Shown here one piece after another: positions 17,504-26,606 of a stretch of DNA of 34,899 nucleotides (the stretch's first letter is position 1; every line of letters begins with the position of its first letter). The DNA comes from Candidatus Omnitrophota bacterium (GTDB lineage: Bacteria > Omnitrophota > Gorgyraeia > Gygaellales > Profunditerraquicolaceae), in the NCBI GenBank assembly GCA_011620275.1, contig WOZK01000026.1, positions 44,599 to 79,497 of the forward strand. The letters are read 5' to 3'. The translations under genes and the position numbers were made by a program. The notes beneath the pieces were generated by a model that was not told the DNA's origin, ran no database searches, and worked only from the letters and a program-made list of their open reading frames with translations.

Positions 17504-18763
17504 ATGGGCTCTAAATTATTGAAACTTCTGCTTATCCTGGTATTGGCCTTTGTAATGTGGGGAGTCTACCAGACAGGCATCAAGCTTTCCACGCAAAAGA
17601 CTCCTTTCATACAGGATATGATAAGCAAAGTGAAGAAAGAACCCTCTCCGGCCCAGAAGCAGAACGCGGCAACACCGGACCAGCAAGAAGAACCGCCCGC
17701 GCAGCAGCAGGCGCTGTCCGAACCCGCGCCTATCATGGTGCGGGTGTTCAAGATGAAACCCACCGATTTTCACGATTTTCTCCCGGTAATGGGTACGGTA
17801 AAAGGCAAAACGGAAATTGAACTGAAATTCGAAATTCCGGGTGTAATCAAGAAAATCTATTTTAAAGAAGGCGAAAAAGTGAGAAAAAGCGCGCTGATCG
17901 CCTATCTGGTCCCGGATGACGCTAAACTAAAGCTGAAATACGCGAGGAATAAATTCATATCGGCCCAGGCAGCATACGAATCCTCCTTGAAGAAATACGA
18001 GATAAACCAGAAGCTGTTCGAGGTCGGGGCGATCATCAAATCCAAAATGGAAGAAGCCGAACTTGATGCGAGAAGCGCCAGGGCTCAGGTAGATACGGCT
18101 AAAGCCGAAGAAGACCTGGCAAAGAACGATTTTCGCAAAGTCTTCCTCTACTCCACAAAAGACGGGGTCATGGGGCCGAGAGAAGCCGAGGAAGGGGAAT
18201 TCGTGACTTCCCAGGATAAAATGGGCACGCTGTTCGAAATCAGTGAAGTTTACATTGAAGTGGGTATCGTCGAAAGAGACATAAATAAGGTCCGGCTCGG
18301 ACAGAAAGCCAGCATATACGTTGACGCTTACCCTACCAGGGTGTTCGAGGGAACGGTGGACAGCGTCTATCCCATAATAGAGGGAAAAAGCAGGACGCTC
18401 ACCGCCAAGATCAAGGTGGACAACAAAGAAGGTCTGCTTATGCCGGGTATGTTCAGTAGGGCGGAAATAAGCATAGCGGACCTGAAACAAGTTTTGATAA
18501 TCCCTACTTCCAGCATCATGCAAGCCGGCGGCGGAAAGATACTGGTGCCGGTCGTCCCCAAGACGACGTTGAGGACCGGAGAAGACGGCATACAGACCGG
18601 AACCGTTCAGATACGCAGGGTCGTGCAGGGATATGCCACAAACGACTATGTGCAGGTGGCGCAGGGGCTGGGAGAAGACGATCTGATCATCATAGAAACG
18701 CAGGGCGAATTGAAGGATAACGCCAAGGTCAAGATTGTGGGGACGGAAGAGCTGGGCCTTTAA
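17504..18763 (+). CDS. RND membrane fusion (periplasmic adaptor) protein, HlyD-like
   Basis: N-terminal anchor, lipoyl/hairpin region GVIKKIYFKEGEKVRKSALIAYLVPDDAKLKLKYARNKFISAQAAYESSLKKYE, beta-barrel VYIEVGIVERDINKVRLGQKASIYVDAYPTRVFEGTVDSVYPII. Confidence 0.92.
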   Translation: MGSKLLKLLLILVLAFVMWGVYQTGIKLSTQKTPFIQDMISKVKKEPSPAQKQNAATPDQQEEPPAQQQALSEPAPIMVRVFKMKPTDFHDFLPVMGTVKGKTEIELKFEIPGVIKKIYFKEGEKVRKSALIAYLVPDDAKLKLKYARNKFISAQAAYESSLKKYEINQKLFEVGAIIKSKMEEAELDARSARAQVDTAKAEEDLAKNDFRKVFLYSTKDGVMGPREAEEGEFVTSQDKMGTLFEISEVYIEVGIVERDINKVRLGQKASIYVDAYPTRVFEGTVDSVYPIIEGKSRTLTAKIKVDNKEGLLMPGMFSRAEISIADLKQVLIIPTSSIMQAGGGKILVPVVPKTTLRTGEDGIQTGTVQIRRVVQGYATNDYVQVAQGLGEDDLIIIETQGELKDNAKVKIVGTEELGL

Positions 18764-18825
18764 CCCGCGGTTTGCGAAAAATCAGACTGCATGTAATCAA
18801 TTGGAGGGAAAATTCCGGCAGTACC

Positions 18826-19749
18826 TTACTTGATCCTGCCTTCGTGTATCTCCAGGCTGGAATTGTTCTTCAGATCCTGCAAAAGTTTCTTTATCCTGTC
18901 CTGCTTCTTTTTCTGCAGCAGAACGGCTTTTATTTCACCCTGCATCTCTTCAAAAGGCCGCCCCTGAAACCTGCGTATTTCCTCTATCCTCACTATATAG
19001 AATCCTTCGGGGCAGGAGAACACGCTGCTGATCTCTCCTTCATGCAGTTCCGGAGAGAATACCGCCTTGTCGAACTCCGGGGAATGTTTACCGCGCTTTA
19101 AAAACCCCGCGTCCCCGCCTTTATTGCGGCTTTCCGTCCGGGAATAAGCCTCGGCCAGCGAAGCAAAATCTTCCCCCTGGAGAAGGCGGATCAGGATACC
19201 CTGCGCCTCTTCTTCAGTGGACAGCAATATTTCCCGGACATGACGTTCTTCCAACTCCGACAGTTTGGCTTTATACCCGCGGTAGTATTCTTCGGCTTCT
19301 TCCCCGCTTATCTCCGAGCCGGACGTCTCCTGTTCTAAAAGCAGCAAGGCCAGGATCTCCTGCCTGGTCTTTTCCATCAGCCGCTTGAATTCTTCCTCTC
19401 CCTCCAGGCCGCGCCGCTGAGCCTCCTGGGAAATAAGCAGGCGCTGTATAATCTCTTCTTTCAAATAGTCGGTCTTGGCGGAAAGAGAATCAATTCTTCT
19501 CCGGTCTCCTTCCGGAAAGGCGGAGTTATAATATTTTACTTCGAAATCCAGATCGTTATCGGTAATGACCGTGCCGTTCACCGAAGCGACGGCGTTAGCG
19601 GGAGTGCCGGGAACAGGCTCTTTGCGGGAAGAACAGCCGGCCATAAAGATTACCGCCGCCGCCAAACAAGCCGGCATTGACAGGAGGCGGAGCGAAAGAA
19701 GATTATTCAAGATACGTGTATATCTTGCCTTTATAATTGCGCAGGACAT
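18826..19749 (-). CDS. Parvulin-type peptidyl-prolyl isomerase, putative lipoprotein
   Basis: AAAVIFMAGCSS lipobox-like; VNGTVITDNDLDFEV; ERHVREILLSTEEEAQGILIRLLQGEDFASLAEAYSRTESRNKGGDAGFLKRGKHSPEFDKAVF (rotamase). True start may be internal (19680). Confidence 0.88.
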   Translation of the reverse strand: MSCAIIKARYTRILNNLLSLRLLSMPACLAAAVIFMAGCSSRKEPVPGTPANAVASVNGTVITDNDLDFEVKYYNSAFPEGDRRRIDSLSAKTDYLKEEIIQRLLISQEAQRRGLEGEEEFKRLMEKTRQEILALLLLEQETSGSEISGEEAEEYYRGYKAKLSELEERHVREILLSTEEEAQGILIRLLQGEDFASLAEAYSRTESRNKGGDAGFLKRGKHSPEFDKAVFSPELHEGEISSVFSCPEGFYIVRIEEIRRFQGRPFEEMQGEIKAVLLQKKKQDRIKKLLQDLKNNSSLEIHEGRIK

Positions 19750-20896
19750 ATTTTCCCCTTGCCTGCGAAAGTATGTAGCTCGGGCTTACCGGTATCTTGC
19801 CGCCGCCCCCCGGGCCGTCTATCACATAGGTAGGGACGGCATACCCGGAAGTATGCCCGCGCAGTTTCTCCATTATGTTTATACCGGCGGCCACGGGAGT
19901 GCGAAAATGCTGGGTGCCCCTGACCGGATCGCACTGGTAAATATAATAAGGCCTCACCCTTATCTGCAGCAGATCGTGCATCAGGCGTTTCATAATGTAA
20001 GGCCTGTCGTTTATTCCCTTCAAAAGGACGCTCTGGCTGCCGAGCGGGATGCCGGAATCGGCAAGCATTTCACAGGCGATACGGCACCTCTTGGTTATCT
20101 CCTTGGGGTGATTGAAATGTATGCTCATCCATAACGGATTGTATTTCTTGAGTATCCCCGCGAGCTTGGCTGTAATACGCTGGGGAAGGGTTACCGGGAC
20201 GCGGCTTCCGATACGAAGGAACTCCACGTGTGATATCGCGCGGACCTTCTTGAGGAGGTCCTCTATCTGCTCGTCTTCCATGGTCAAAGGGTCTCCGCCG
20301 GAGATCAGGACGTCCCTTATCTTACGATTGGACTTTATGTATTCAACCGCCGCGTCGAACTTGCCCGCCCCGCAGGCGCCTTCTTTATCCTGCGCGCAGT
20401 CATGCTCGCCCACCAGCCTGCGCCTGGTGCAATGACGGCAATACATCGCGCAATGATCGGTGGCCAGCAGCAAAACCCTGTCCGGATACCTGTGCACCAG
20501 ATGCGGCGCAGGAGAATCCCTGTCTTCCGCGCACGGATCGACCATTTCATGCGGCCCCACGGAATACTCCTGGACCACAGGAACGGCCTGTCTGCGCAGC
20601 GGACAGGCGGGATCCTCAGGGTCCATCAAAGAAGCCCAGTACGGAGTAATGGCCATGGAAAGCCTGTCGTTGGCCCTGCGGATAGCTTCTTCTTCCTCTC
20701 CGCTCAATTTGATTATCTGCGCGAGTTCCTCCCGGGAGCGCACGCGTTTTTTCATCTGCCAATGCCAGTCCTCCCAATCAAGAGGATTGACATCCTTGAA
20801 AAGCGGTATCTGCTGGTAATCCCTAGGCCTTCTCAGAAAACGTATCTGCGGTTCCGGCTGGTTCTTTTGCTGTTCTGCCAGTATGGTATTCTCCAA
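19703..20896 (-). CDS. kamA: KamA-family radical SAM aminomutase (lysine 2,3-aminomutase family)
   Basis: ATDHCAMYCRHCTRRRLVG (CxxxCxxC), SGGDPLTMEDEQIEDLLKKVRAI, IGSRVPVTLPQRIT, HPKEITKRC, PYYIYQCDPVRGTQHFRTPVAAGI. Confidence 0.92.
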   Translation of the reverse strand: MENTILAEQQKNQPEPQIRFLRRPRDYQQIPLFKDVNPLDWEDWHWQMKKRVRSREELAQIIKLSGEEEEAIRRANDRLSMAITPYWASLMDPEDPACPLRRQAVPVVQEYSVGPHEMVDPCAEDRDSPAPHLVHRYPDRVLLLATDHCAMYCRHCTRRRLVGEHDCAQDKEGACGAGKFDAAVEYIKSNRKIRDVLISGGDPLTMEDEQIEDLLKKVRAISHVEFLRIGSRVPVTLPQRITAKLAGILKKYNPLWMSIHFNHPKEITKRCRIACEMLADSGIPLGSQSVLLKGINDRPYIMKRLMHDLLQIRVRPYYIYQCDPVRGTQHFRTPVAAGINIMEKLRGHTSGYAVPTYVIDGPGGGGKIPVSPSYILSQARGKYVLRNYKGKIYTYLE

Positions 20897-20897
20897 T

Positions 20898-21896
20898 TTA
20901 CCCTCTCCTCCTTTTAAAGGCGCCCAGTAAGATCGTTTCTATCAGGTCTTCATACTGCATACCTGCCGCGTATGCCATAATGGGAAAGTTGGAATCTTTA
21001 GGGTTCAATCCCGGCAATGGGTTGATCTCCAGGACATAAGGCACGCCTTCTTCGTTCAACCGGATATCGGTGCGTGATATGTCGAAACATCCCACCGCGC
21101 GGTGGGTCTTGAGAGCGGTTTCCTTCACCAGGCGTTCGGTGTTCTTATCGAGCCGCGCCGGGCAGTAAAAATGCGGCACGAGCCCCAGATCCTTGTTTCC
21201 CTGGAATTCCTTCATCTTCCATGAGTAGAAATATTCGCCGCTCCCGGAGCAATCGGAGAAATCTATTTCGAGTATCGGCAGAATTATGGTGCTTCCGTTC
21301 TCCAGGACCCCCACGGTCAGTTCCTTGCCGTTGATGAACTCCTCGGCCAGGATGGCCTGATTGTATATCTTCATCAGGTCACGGACCCTGGAATACAATT
21401 CCTCCGTGTCGCGCACGACGTTGGAAGACAATATCCCTTTTGCAGACCCTTCGAAATTAGGTTTAACGATCAAGGGGAACTTGAGCGTCCCGTCGATCTT
21501 CTCGCTGCCGCGGGAGAAAAGCTGCGAACGCGGAGTGGGAATACCCTCCGCCTTCAGTATCTTCTTGGTCGCCGATTTATTCAACGCCAGGGCGAGCGCG
21601 AAGGTGTTGGATCCGGTATAAGGGATTTTGAGATAATCCAGGATTGCGGGTATTTGCGATTCGCGGTATTTGCCGACGCGGCCTTCGGCGATATTGAAGA
21701 CCATATCTACGCGGTTTTTTCTGAAATACGATACGATGTCGGGATTGCCGACTTCCACCGGCAGGACATTATGCCCTTTCTTGCGCAGGGCGGAAGTAAT
21801 GGCGTCTATGGTTTCCTGCGAGTCAAACTCGGAGAAATAGTCCGGGGGTTTCGATTCATCCTTCTCTTTCAGGTTATAGGTTAAGGCGATATCCAT
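20898..21896 (-). CDS. ATP-grasp ligase, D-alanine--D-alanine ligase-like (copy 2)
   Basis: NIAEGRVGKYRESQIPAILDYLKIPYTGSNTFALALALNKSATKKILKAEGIPTP; FPLIVKPNFEGSAKGI; VPYVLEINPLPGLNPKDSNFP. Confidence 0.88.
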   Translation of the reverse strand: MDIALTYNLKEKDESKPPDYFSEFDSQETIDAITSALRKKGHNVLPVEVGNPDIVSYFRKNRVDMVFNIAEGRVGKYRESQIPAILDYLKIPYTGSNTFALALALNKSATKKILKAEGIPTPRSQLFSRGSEKIDGTLKFPLIVKPNFEGSAKGILSSNVVRDTEELYSRVRDLMKIYNQAILAEEFINGKELTVGVLENGSTIILPILEIDFSDCSGSGEYFYSWKMKEFQGNKDLGLVPHFYCPARLDKNTERLVKETALKTHRAVGCFDISRTDIRLNEEGVPYVLEINPLPGLNPKDSNFPIMAYAAGMQYEDLIETILLGAFKRRRG

Positions 21897-21898
21897 GC

Positions 21899-22888
21899 TT
21901 ACTCCAGTCCGTACCTTTTCAGGGCCGCGCGGAGAATATTCCCCACGATTTGTTCGTAAGAGATTCCTCCGGCCTTCGCCACCAGCGGGAAGACGTCGGC
22001 GGTCGACAATGAAGGCAGCGGATTTATCTCCAGCACATACGGCCTGCCTTCCGGGTCAACCCTGAAATCCACCCTGCCGAAATCGCGGCAGTCTACCGCG
22101 AGGTAAGTTTTCAACGCCAGCTCTCCCAGGGTTTTCTCCATTTCACGGCTGATGCGCGCCGGACAGATGTATTCTATCCTGTCGGAGGCGATACTGCTGA
22201 ACGTATAGAATTTATCGTTAAGCTTCACCTTGCCGTCTATCTTCACCTGAACGGCCGGCATCACCTCTACCGGGTCGTTGCCGACGATTGCCACGGTAAA
22301 TTCCCGTCCGGCAACGAATTCTTCCACCAAAGCAGGCTGATGGTATGCGTTCAGGATATACTCCGCCTGTTTCTTAAGCTCTTCCGGAGTCTCCACCCGC
22401 GAACTCTCGCTCAACCCCTTAGAAGACCCTTCAAACCTCGGCTTCACGATCAATGGAAACCGCAGATGGCCGGTCTCCAGCATAGAAGAGGCGTCCTTGA
22501 TCTCTATCGAATTGGGGGTCGGGATACCGTCGGCCTGGAATATCTTCTTGGCCATTACCTTGTCAAGAGTAAGCCCAAGCGTCAGCGCGTCTGCGCCCAC
22601 ATAAGGGATATCCGACATCTCCAAAAGCATCGGCACCTGTGATTCCCTGTTTCTCCCCTCCGTGCCTTCGGAGATATTGAAAACTATATCGACGTCAAGA
22701 TTGTTCATCCTTTCCAAAAGCGACGATACGTTGCCGATCTTCTCCACCTTATATCCCTGGGACTCGATGGCGTCCACCAGCACGTCTATGGTTGACGGAT
22801 GATCGAATTCCGCGTTGGCGTCGGGAGGGTCCCCTTCCCTGAATTCGTAATCTGTTTTTAGATCGTACGTCAGTCCTACTCTTTTCAT
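21899..22888 (-). CDS. ATP-grasp ligase, D-alanine--D-alanine ligase-like (copy 1)
   Basis: MKRVGLTYDLKTDYEF...; NISEGTEGRNRESQVPMLLEMSDIPYVGADALTLGLTLDKVMAKKIF; FPLIVKPRFEGSSKGL; RPYVLEINPLPSLS. GAGGGGCAG precedes the ATG at 22888 (track ORF begins 22933). Confidence 0.88.
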   Translation of the reverse strand: MKRVGLTYDLKTDYEFREGDPPDANAEFDHPSTIDVLVDAIESQGYKVEKIGNVSSLLERMNNLDVDIVFNISEGTEGRNRESQVPMLLEMSDIPYVGADALTLGLTLDKVMAKKIFQADGIPTPNSIEIKDASSMLETGHLRFPLIVKPRFEGSSKGLSESSRVETPEELKKQAEYILNAYHQPALVEEFVAGREFTVAIVGNDPVEVMPAVQVKIDGKVKLNDKFYTFSSIASDRIEYICPARISREMEKTLGELALKTYLAVDCRDFGRVDFRVDPEGRPYVLEINPLPSLSTADVFPLVAKAGGISYEQIVGNILRAALKRYGLE

Positions 22889-22940
22889 TCTGCCCCTCGA
22901 AATGCTTCCATTTCCCGTCGAAAAAAAACGCAACAGATAT

Positions 22941-22974
22941 AAAAAATAAGGGCTCCTTCTTTACAAGAGCCCTT
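22941..22974 (-). terminator. Rho-independent terminator downstream of the glycosyltransferase gene
   Basis: Minus strand AAGGGCTC-ttgtaaagaag-GAGCCCTT followed by ATTTTTT. Confidence 0.75.
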
Positions 22975-23102
22975 AAGAGATCTATTTCTGTTTTTTCCGG
23001 TAATCCTCCGCGTTGGAATTAATAATTGTTGTTATTTTTTTAACATAAGCGGGGATGATTGTCAAGTAAAAAAAGCCGTGAGTAAAAAAGCCTTACCGTC
23101 GG

Positions 23103-24254
23103 TTATAAGCGACAGGCTTTCAAGGCGATTATGCCCCTGATGCCTTCCCTGTAAACGCCTAAGGAAACGGCCGCTTCCCGGCTGTAATCCGGCGGGACTG
23201 AAGCGCGCTGCGGCAAGGCGGAACGTATCGCTGTTTCCAGGGAAACGCCGTTCAGGACAACGGCTCCTTGCCCCCGGAACGCGGAGGCCGCCTCTTCCAG
23301 TCCCGGCGAGGGATAATACAAGACCTGCTTTCCGGCAGACAGGGCCTCCTGCAGGGCGAGTCCGAACGGTTCGTTCCTCAATATCGGAAACACGCAAATA
23401 TCGCATAACGCCAACAGCTTGTCCATATCATTACGGAAACCGAGCATCCTGACGCATTCTTGCAGCCCTTCCTTCGTTATGACTTCCCGTATCGCGCTTT
23501 TATAAGACAGGCTCTTTGAGGTTCCCAAAGAACAATCCCCCGCCAGCAGGACCGTAACCTCATGACGCTTTAATACCGGGGAGAAATCGCGTAGGAATTC
23601 CATCTGCCCTTTGAAAGGATGTATCCTGGAAGGCAGCAATATGACCGCCGTATGCCGGGGGATGGACAATTCCCTGCGCAACATCCCGTCTTCCTCAGTC
23701 AGGCGAGGAAAGTATGGCAGAGGCTCGCGGATAACCGCCACTTTGTCCCCTGCCTCCGGAGACCTGTCCCCGAACATCTCTTTCCGAATGTTCTCCGACA
23801 TGCAGATTATCCTGCCCGGTAATACCAATGCCAGCCCGGCGAGCAAGCGGTTGAGAAAAGGAAACGGGGAATACTCCCTGAACATCCAGATATGCTTTTT
23901 CCCGCACAGGCACGCCGCCGGAAGCGGCGGCAGAAGCAAAAGGCTGTTTGAGACTATTCCTGCATAGCCGCCGAGGACCGCGTAAAGCATGATGTAAAAC
24001 GTATTGAACGCCGAAAGCAGAAGATATCCTGCCGCGCGCGCCGGCGAGCAAGGCGAGGAAAGTACTGCCAGCCTGTGCAGTTTGACGCGGTATCCGCGTT
24101 TCCGCAGTAACTCCGCCAGCGGGCCATCCCCGGGCAGGAATACCGTAATCTCATATAGCCCGTCCAGAACGGAACAGAGATTGAGCAACGCTTTTTCCGC
24201 GCCGTATATGAAGGCGCAGGAACCGAAGATCAGCAATCTGGGAGAGGAAGGCAT
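23103..24254 (-). CDS. Glycosyltransferase, GT4-like
   Basis: FGSCAFIYGAEKALLNLCSVL N-terminus; HPFKGQMEFLRDFSPVLKRHEVTVLLAGD; VFPILRNEPFGLALQEALSAGKQVL C-terminal nucleotide-sugar site. Confidence 0.88.
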   Translation of the reverse strand: MPSSPRLLIFGSCAFIYGAEKALLNLCSVLDGLYEITVFLPGDGPLAELLRKRGYRVKLHRLAVLSSPCSPARAAGYLLLSAFNTFYIMLYAVLGGYAGIVSNSLLLLPPLPAACLCGKKHIWMFREYSPFPFLNRLLAGLALVLPGRIICMSENIRKEMFGDRSPEAGDKVAVIREPLPYFPRLTEEDGMLRRELSIPRHTAVILLPSRIHPFKGQMEFLRDFSPVLKRHEVTVLLAGDCSLGTSKSLSYKSAIREVITKEGLQECVRMLGFRNDMDKLLALCDICVFPILRNEPFGLALQEALSAGKQVLYYPSPGLEEAASAFRGQGAVVLNGVSLETAIRSALPQRASVPPDYSREAAVSLGVYREGIRGIIALKACRL

Positions 24255-24304
24255 ATTTTTAACACTTTGACACGCATGCGCTTTTGTCTTAAAATTATAG
24301 CATA

Positions 24305-25435
24305 ATGCTTACGCCGCTTCTAATATTAATCTTTTTGCGCCCCTTCATTTCCCCTGAAGCCTTTCCGACTGCCGGAGCCGTTTATTTAAATCTGCTTCTG
24401 GCCTGTTTGAGCGCGCTGTTGTGCCTCTTTTTACTGGACAAAAGGAGACGCGGCAAGGCGGAAACGGCATCCTTACTGCCGGCAGCCCTCTTTATAATCG
24501 CAATACTACCCTCGGCCTTTCACGGAAACGCGGACGGAGCCGCGCTGTTGATAAACCAACTGGCGGGCTTTTCCGCTTGCCTGCTCGTCTCCCGGATGGA
24601 TAAGGAACGGACTTCGCTGATAATAGACGCTATCACGGCGGCCGGAGTGGGAATAGCTGTCATCGCCCTTTATCAGTACTTTTACGGATTCGGCCACCTG
24701 GCGGAATACTTAGCGAAAAACGAAATGTCCGGCGGCATCGCAAGCGATTATCTGGGGTCAAAACGGGTATTCGCCCCTTTCGTGACGTCCAACGCGCTGG
24801 CCGGATTCCTGGCCATGGTCATACCTCTGCGAATGGCCGGCAGAAAAACGGCGCTGCCTTCTTTGCTGCTCATCGTCCCGGCCTTCCTGCTGGCGAAATC
24901 CCTGGGGGCGACGGCCGCGCTCTTCTGCGGGACGCTGCTTTTTTTCTCTCTTTCAAAGAACAAGTTCAAGAAAACGACGCTGGCCGTTCTGCTGCTTGCC
25001 GGGGTTTTTATAGCGGCCGTTTTCGTCTTACGTTCGACGGGGAGCCAATCCCCGGTTTTCTCCCTGCATTCGCGTCTCGTTTACTGGAGAGAAATCGCGC
25101 TGGCCATCAAAAATTCTCCCGTATGCTGGAACGGAACGGGCAACTGCGCCGGCTCGGCCTCTTCTTTCGCCCACAATCTTTTTCTTCAGCTCTGGTGCGA
25201 GCTCGGCATCCCGGGAACAGCCGCGTTCGCCTGGTTCATTATCTCTACGGCCGGGAAGGCATACGCGCATATACGCCGCAGCGGGGACGATAATTATCTT
25301 CTAATATTCTGCGCCTGGACGGTATTTTTAGTCCACAACCTGGCCGACTTCACTTTCTTCCTTCCGCAGATATCATTCATCTGGTGGCTGACCGGCGGGA
25401 TGCTCATTTCAAAGCCTGATCTATCAGACTGCTAA
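24305..25435 (+). CDS. O-antigen ligase / Wzy-like polymerase family membrane protein
   Basis: Multi-TM; SRLVYWREIALAIKNSPVCWNGTGNCAGSASSFAHNLFLQLWCELGIPGTAAFAWFI fits the Wzy_C-type pattern. Confidence 0.82.
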   Translation: MLTPLLILIFLRPFISPEAFPTAGAVYLNLLLACLSALLCLFLLDKRRRGKAETASLLPAALFIIAILPSAFHGNADGAALLINQLAGFSACLLVSRMDKERTSLIIDAITAAGVGIAVIALYQYFYGFGHLAEYLAKNEMSGGIASDYLGSKRVFAPFVTSNALAGFLAMVIPLRMAGRKTALPSLLLIVPAFLLAKSLGATAALFCGTLLFFSLSKNKFKKTTLAVLLLAGVFIAAVFVLRSTGSQSPVFSLHSRLVYWREIALAIKNSPVCWNGTGNCAGSASSFAHNLFLQLWCELGIPGTAAFAWFIISTAGKAYAHIRRSGDDNYLLIFCAWTVFLVHNLADFTFFLPQISFIWWLTGGMLISKPDLSDC

Positions 25436-25900
25436 CGGGAGTTCCCGCTCCTTCTGTTTCTCCTTAAGCAATTTCCCGGACAAGAGAACGAACACCGCCA
25501 GGGCGATACCGAACACAACAACCCCTGCGGTGAAACTCCTGCGAAGGAGAAAGCTGCCGGCCAGCAACGTGGAGACCCCGGCATGATTGAAGGCCCAGCC
25601 AAACCCCCAGATGAACATGCTTACGCTTAACAACCAGGTGCCCGGGCACAGAACGAGAAGGAACAGCCCTGCGGTCATCAATAATACACCCATCCCGGCC
25701 GCCTTTCGTCTGCCGGCATGATCGGCGAACCTGCCCCCGGCAGCCTCTCCCGGAATACCGCTTATACCGCTCCATGTCATCAGAGAGCTTATCTCCAGCT
25801 ATCCCAGGTTTAAGACGCTGGAGAAGTAAACGCCCAGCCACTGCCGTACTCCGTGATAGAGCAGGCTGATCGCCGCAATATAGAGCCTGTTGCGAAATAG
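25424..25900 (-). pseudogene. MFS transporter remnant, 5'-truncated with an in-frame stop
   Basis: Frame reads ...LYIAAISLLYHGVRQWLGVYFSSVLNLG*LEISSLMTWSGISGIPGEAAGGRFADHAGRRKAAGMGVLLM...; in-frame TAG at 25801-25799. Confidence 0.75.
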
Positions 25901-25982
25901 CTTAAAATAACGATGTCAAGCATTTAATTTCTCGACGCTGTTATGGTATAATGAGGGTATAAAAACCGAAAGGAGCCCTCAA

Positions 25983-26177
25983 ATGTTATTTTATAGCTAT
26001 TTAGAGAAAATAGTGCGTGCTAACCATCCCTTACGGAGTGTGGCGCGGATAGTGGATTTCGGGCATCTGGCTGTGCAATTCTGCAAGGAGTTAACGAAGA
26101 TGGGCAGGCGGGGATACGGGTTAGATGTTGGAATGAATACTCCACGGGCTGAAGTCCGGGGTTTCTTTCTCAAGTAA
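25983..26177 (+). mobile_element. N-terminal transposase remnant (IS5/IS1182-like)
   Basis: MLFYSYLEKIVRANHPLRSVARIVDFGHLAVQFCKELTKMGRRGYGLDVGM resembles transposase N-termini of the HPLR..I...D type; truncated at ~50 aa; RBS and TATAAT upstream. Confidence 0.6.
26142..26175 (+). repeat. IS200/IS605-end-like hairpin repeat, copy 1
   Basis: ccacGGGCTGAAGTCCggggtttctttctcaag. Confidence 0.5.
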
Positions 26178-26219
26178 CCCCGTGTCGTAAGATACCGGAA
26201 AATCCCTATGGTATTTTCC

Positions 26220-26460
26220 CACAAGGGAACACTTGCCCAATTCCACACAAGGGCAAGGTGTAACACACAAGGGAACACTTTCGCACGAGCGAATACTTGG
26301 CCTTCCGATAAGCCAAGGTATAACGCACGAGCGAATACTTGGCTTTCCGATAGGCCAAGGTATAATGCACGAGCGAATACTTGGCTTTCCGATTAGCCAA
26401 AGTGTCACACAAGTGAACACTTGGCACTCCGATTAGCCAAGGTGTTATTCCGATTGGTAA
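26220..26460. repeat. 42-bp tandem repeat with an internal palindrome, 3 good units plus degenerate flanking units
   Basis: gcacgagcgaatacttggcnttccgatnagccaaggtataa units start at 26283, 26325 and 26367 (exactly 42 bp apart); degenerate units flank; each contains CTTGGC...GCCAAG. Confidence 0.9.
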
Positions 26461-26462
26461 AT

Positions 26463-26490
26463 CCGGCTTGAAAGCCGGGGATTTCTACGG
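26463..26490 (+). repeat. IS200/IS605-end-like hairpin repeat, copy 2
   Basis: CCGGCTTGAAAGCCGGggatttctacgg. Confidence 0.45.
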
Positions 26491-26606
26491 TTTGATTAAA
26501 TACCTCTAAAAACAGAAAAAACGAAAATCACAGGGGAAATCTTATTTTTGTGGAGTTTTGAAACTCTATAAGCAGAACTTTGCGCATCAAACCCTCCTTC
26601 CGGGGA

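Noticed and set aside
10254-17820. Many antisense or alternate-frame ORFs inside the RND/MFP genes (e.g. 11115..11960 -, 11320..11886 -, 16190..16960 -, 13386..13781 +)
   Set aside because: Low-complexity translations without recognisable domains, fully inside strong conserved CDSs; typical high-GC shadow ORFs.
26206-26427. Minus-strand repeat ORFs (AYRKAKYSLVRYTL) as a protein-coding gene
   Set aside because: The open frame follows trivially from a 42-bp (multiple of 3) tandem repeat; no RBS or domain support.
26220-26460. CRISPR-like array
   Set aside because: Units are contiguous 42-bp tandem repeats with no unique spacers and no cas genes nearby.
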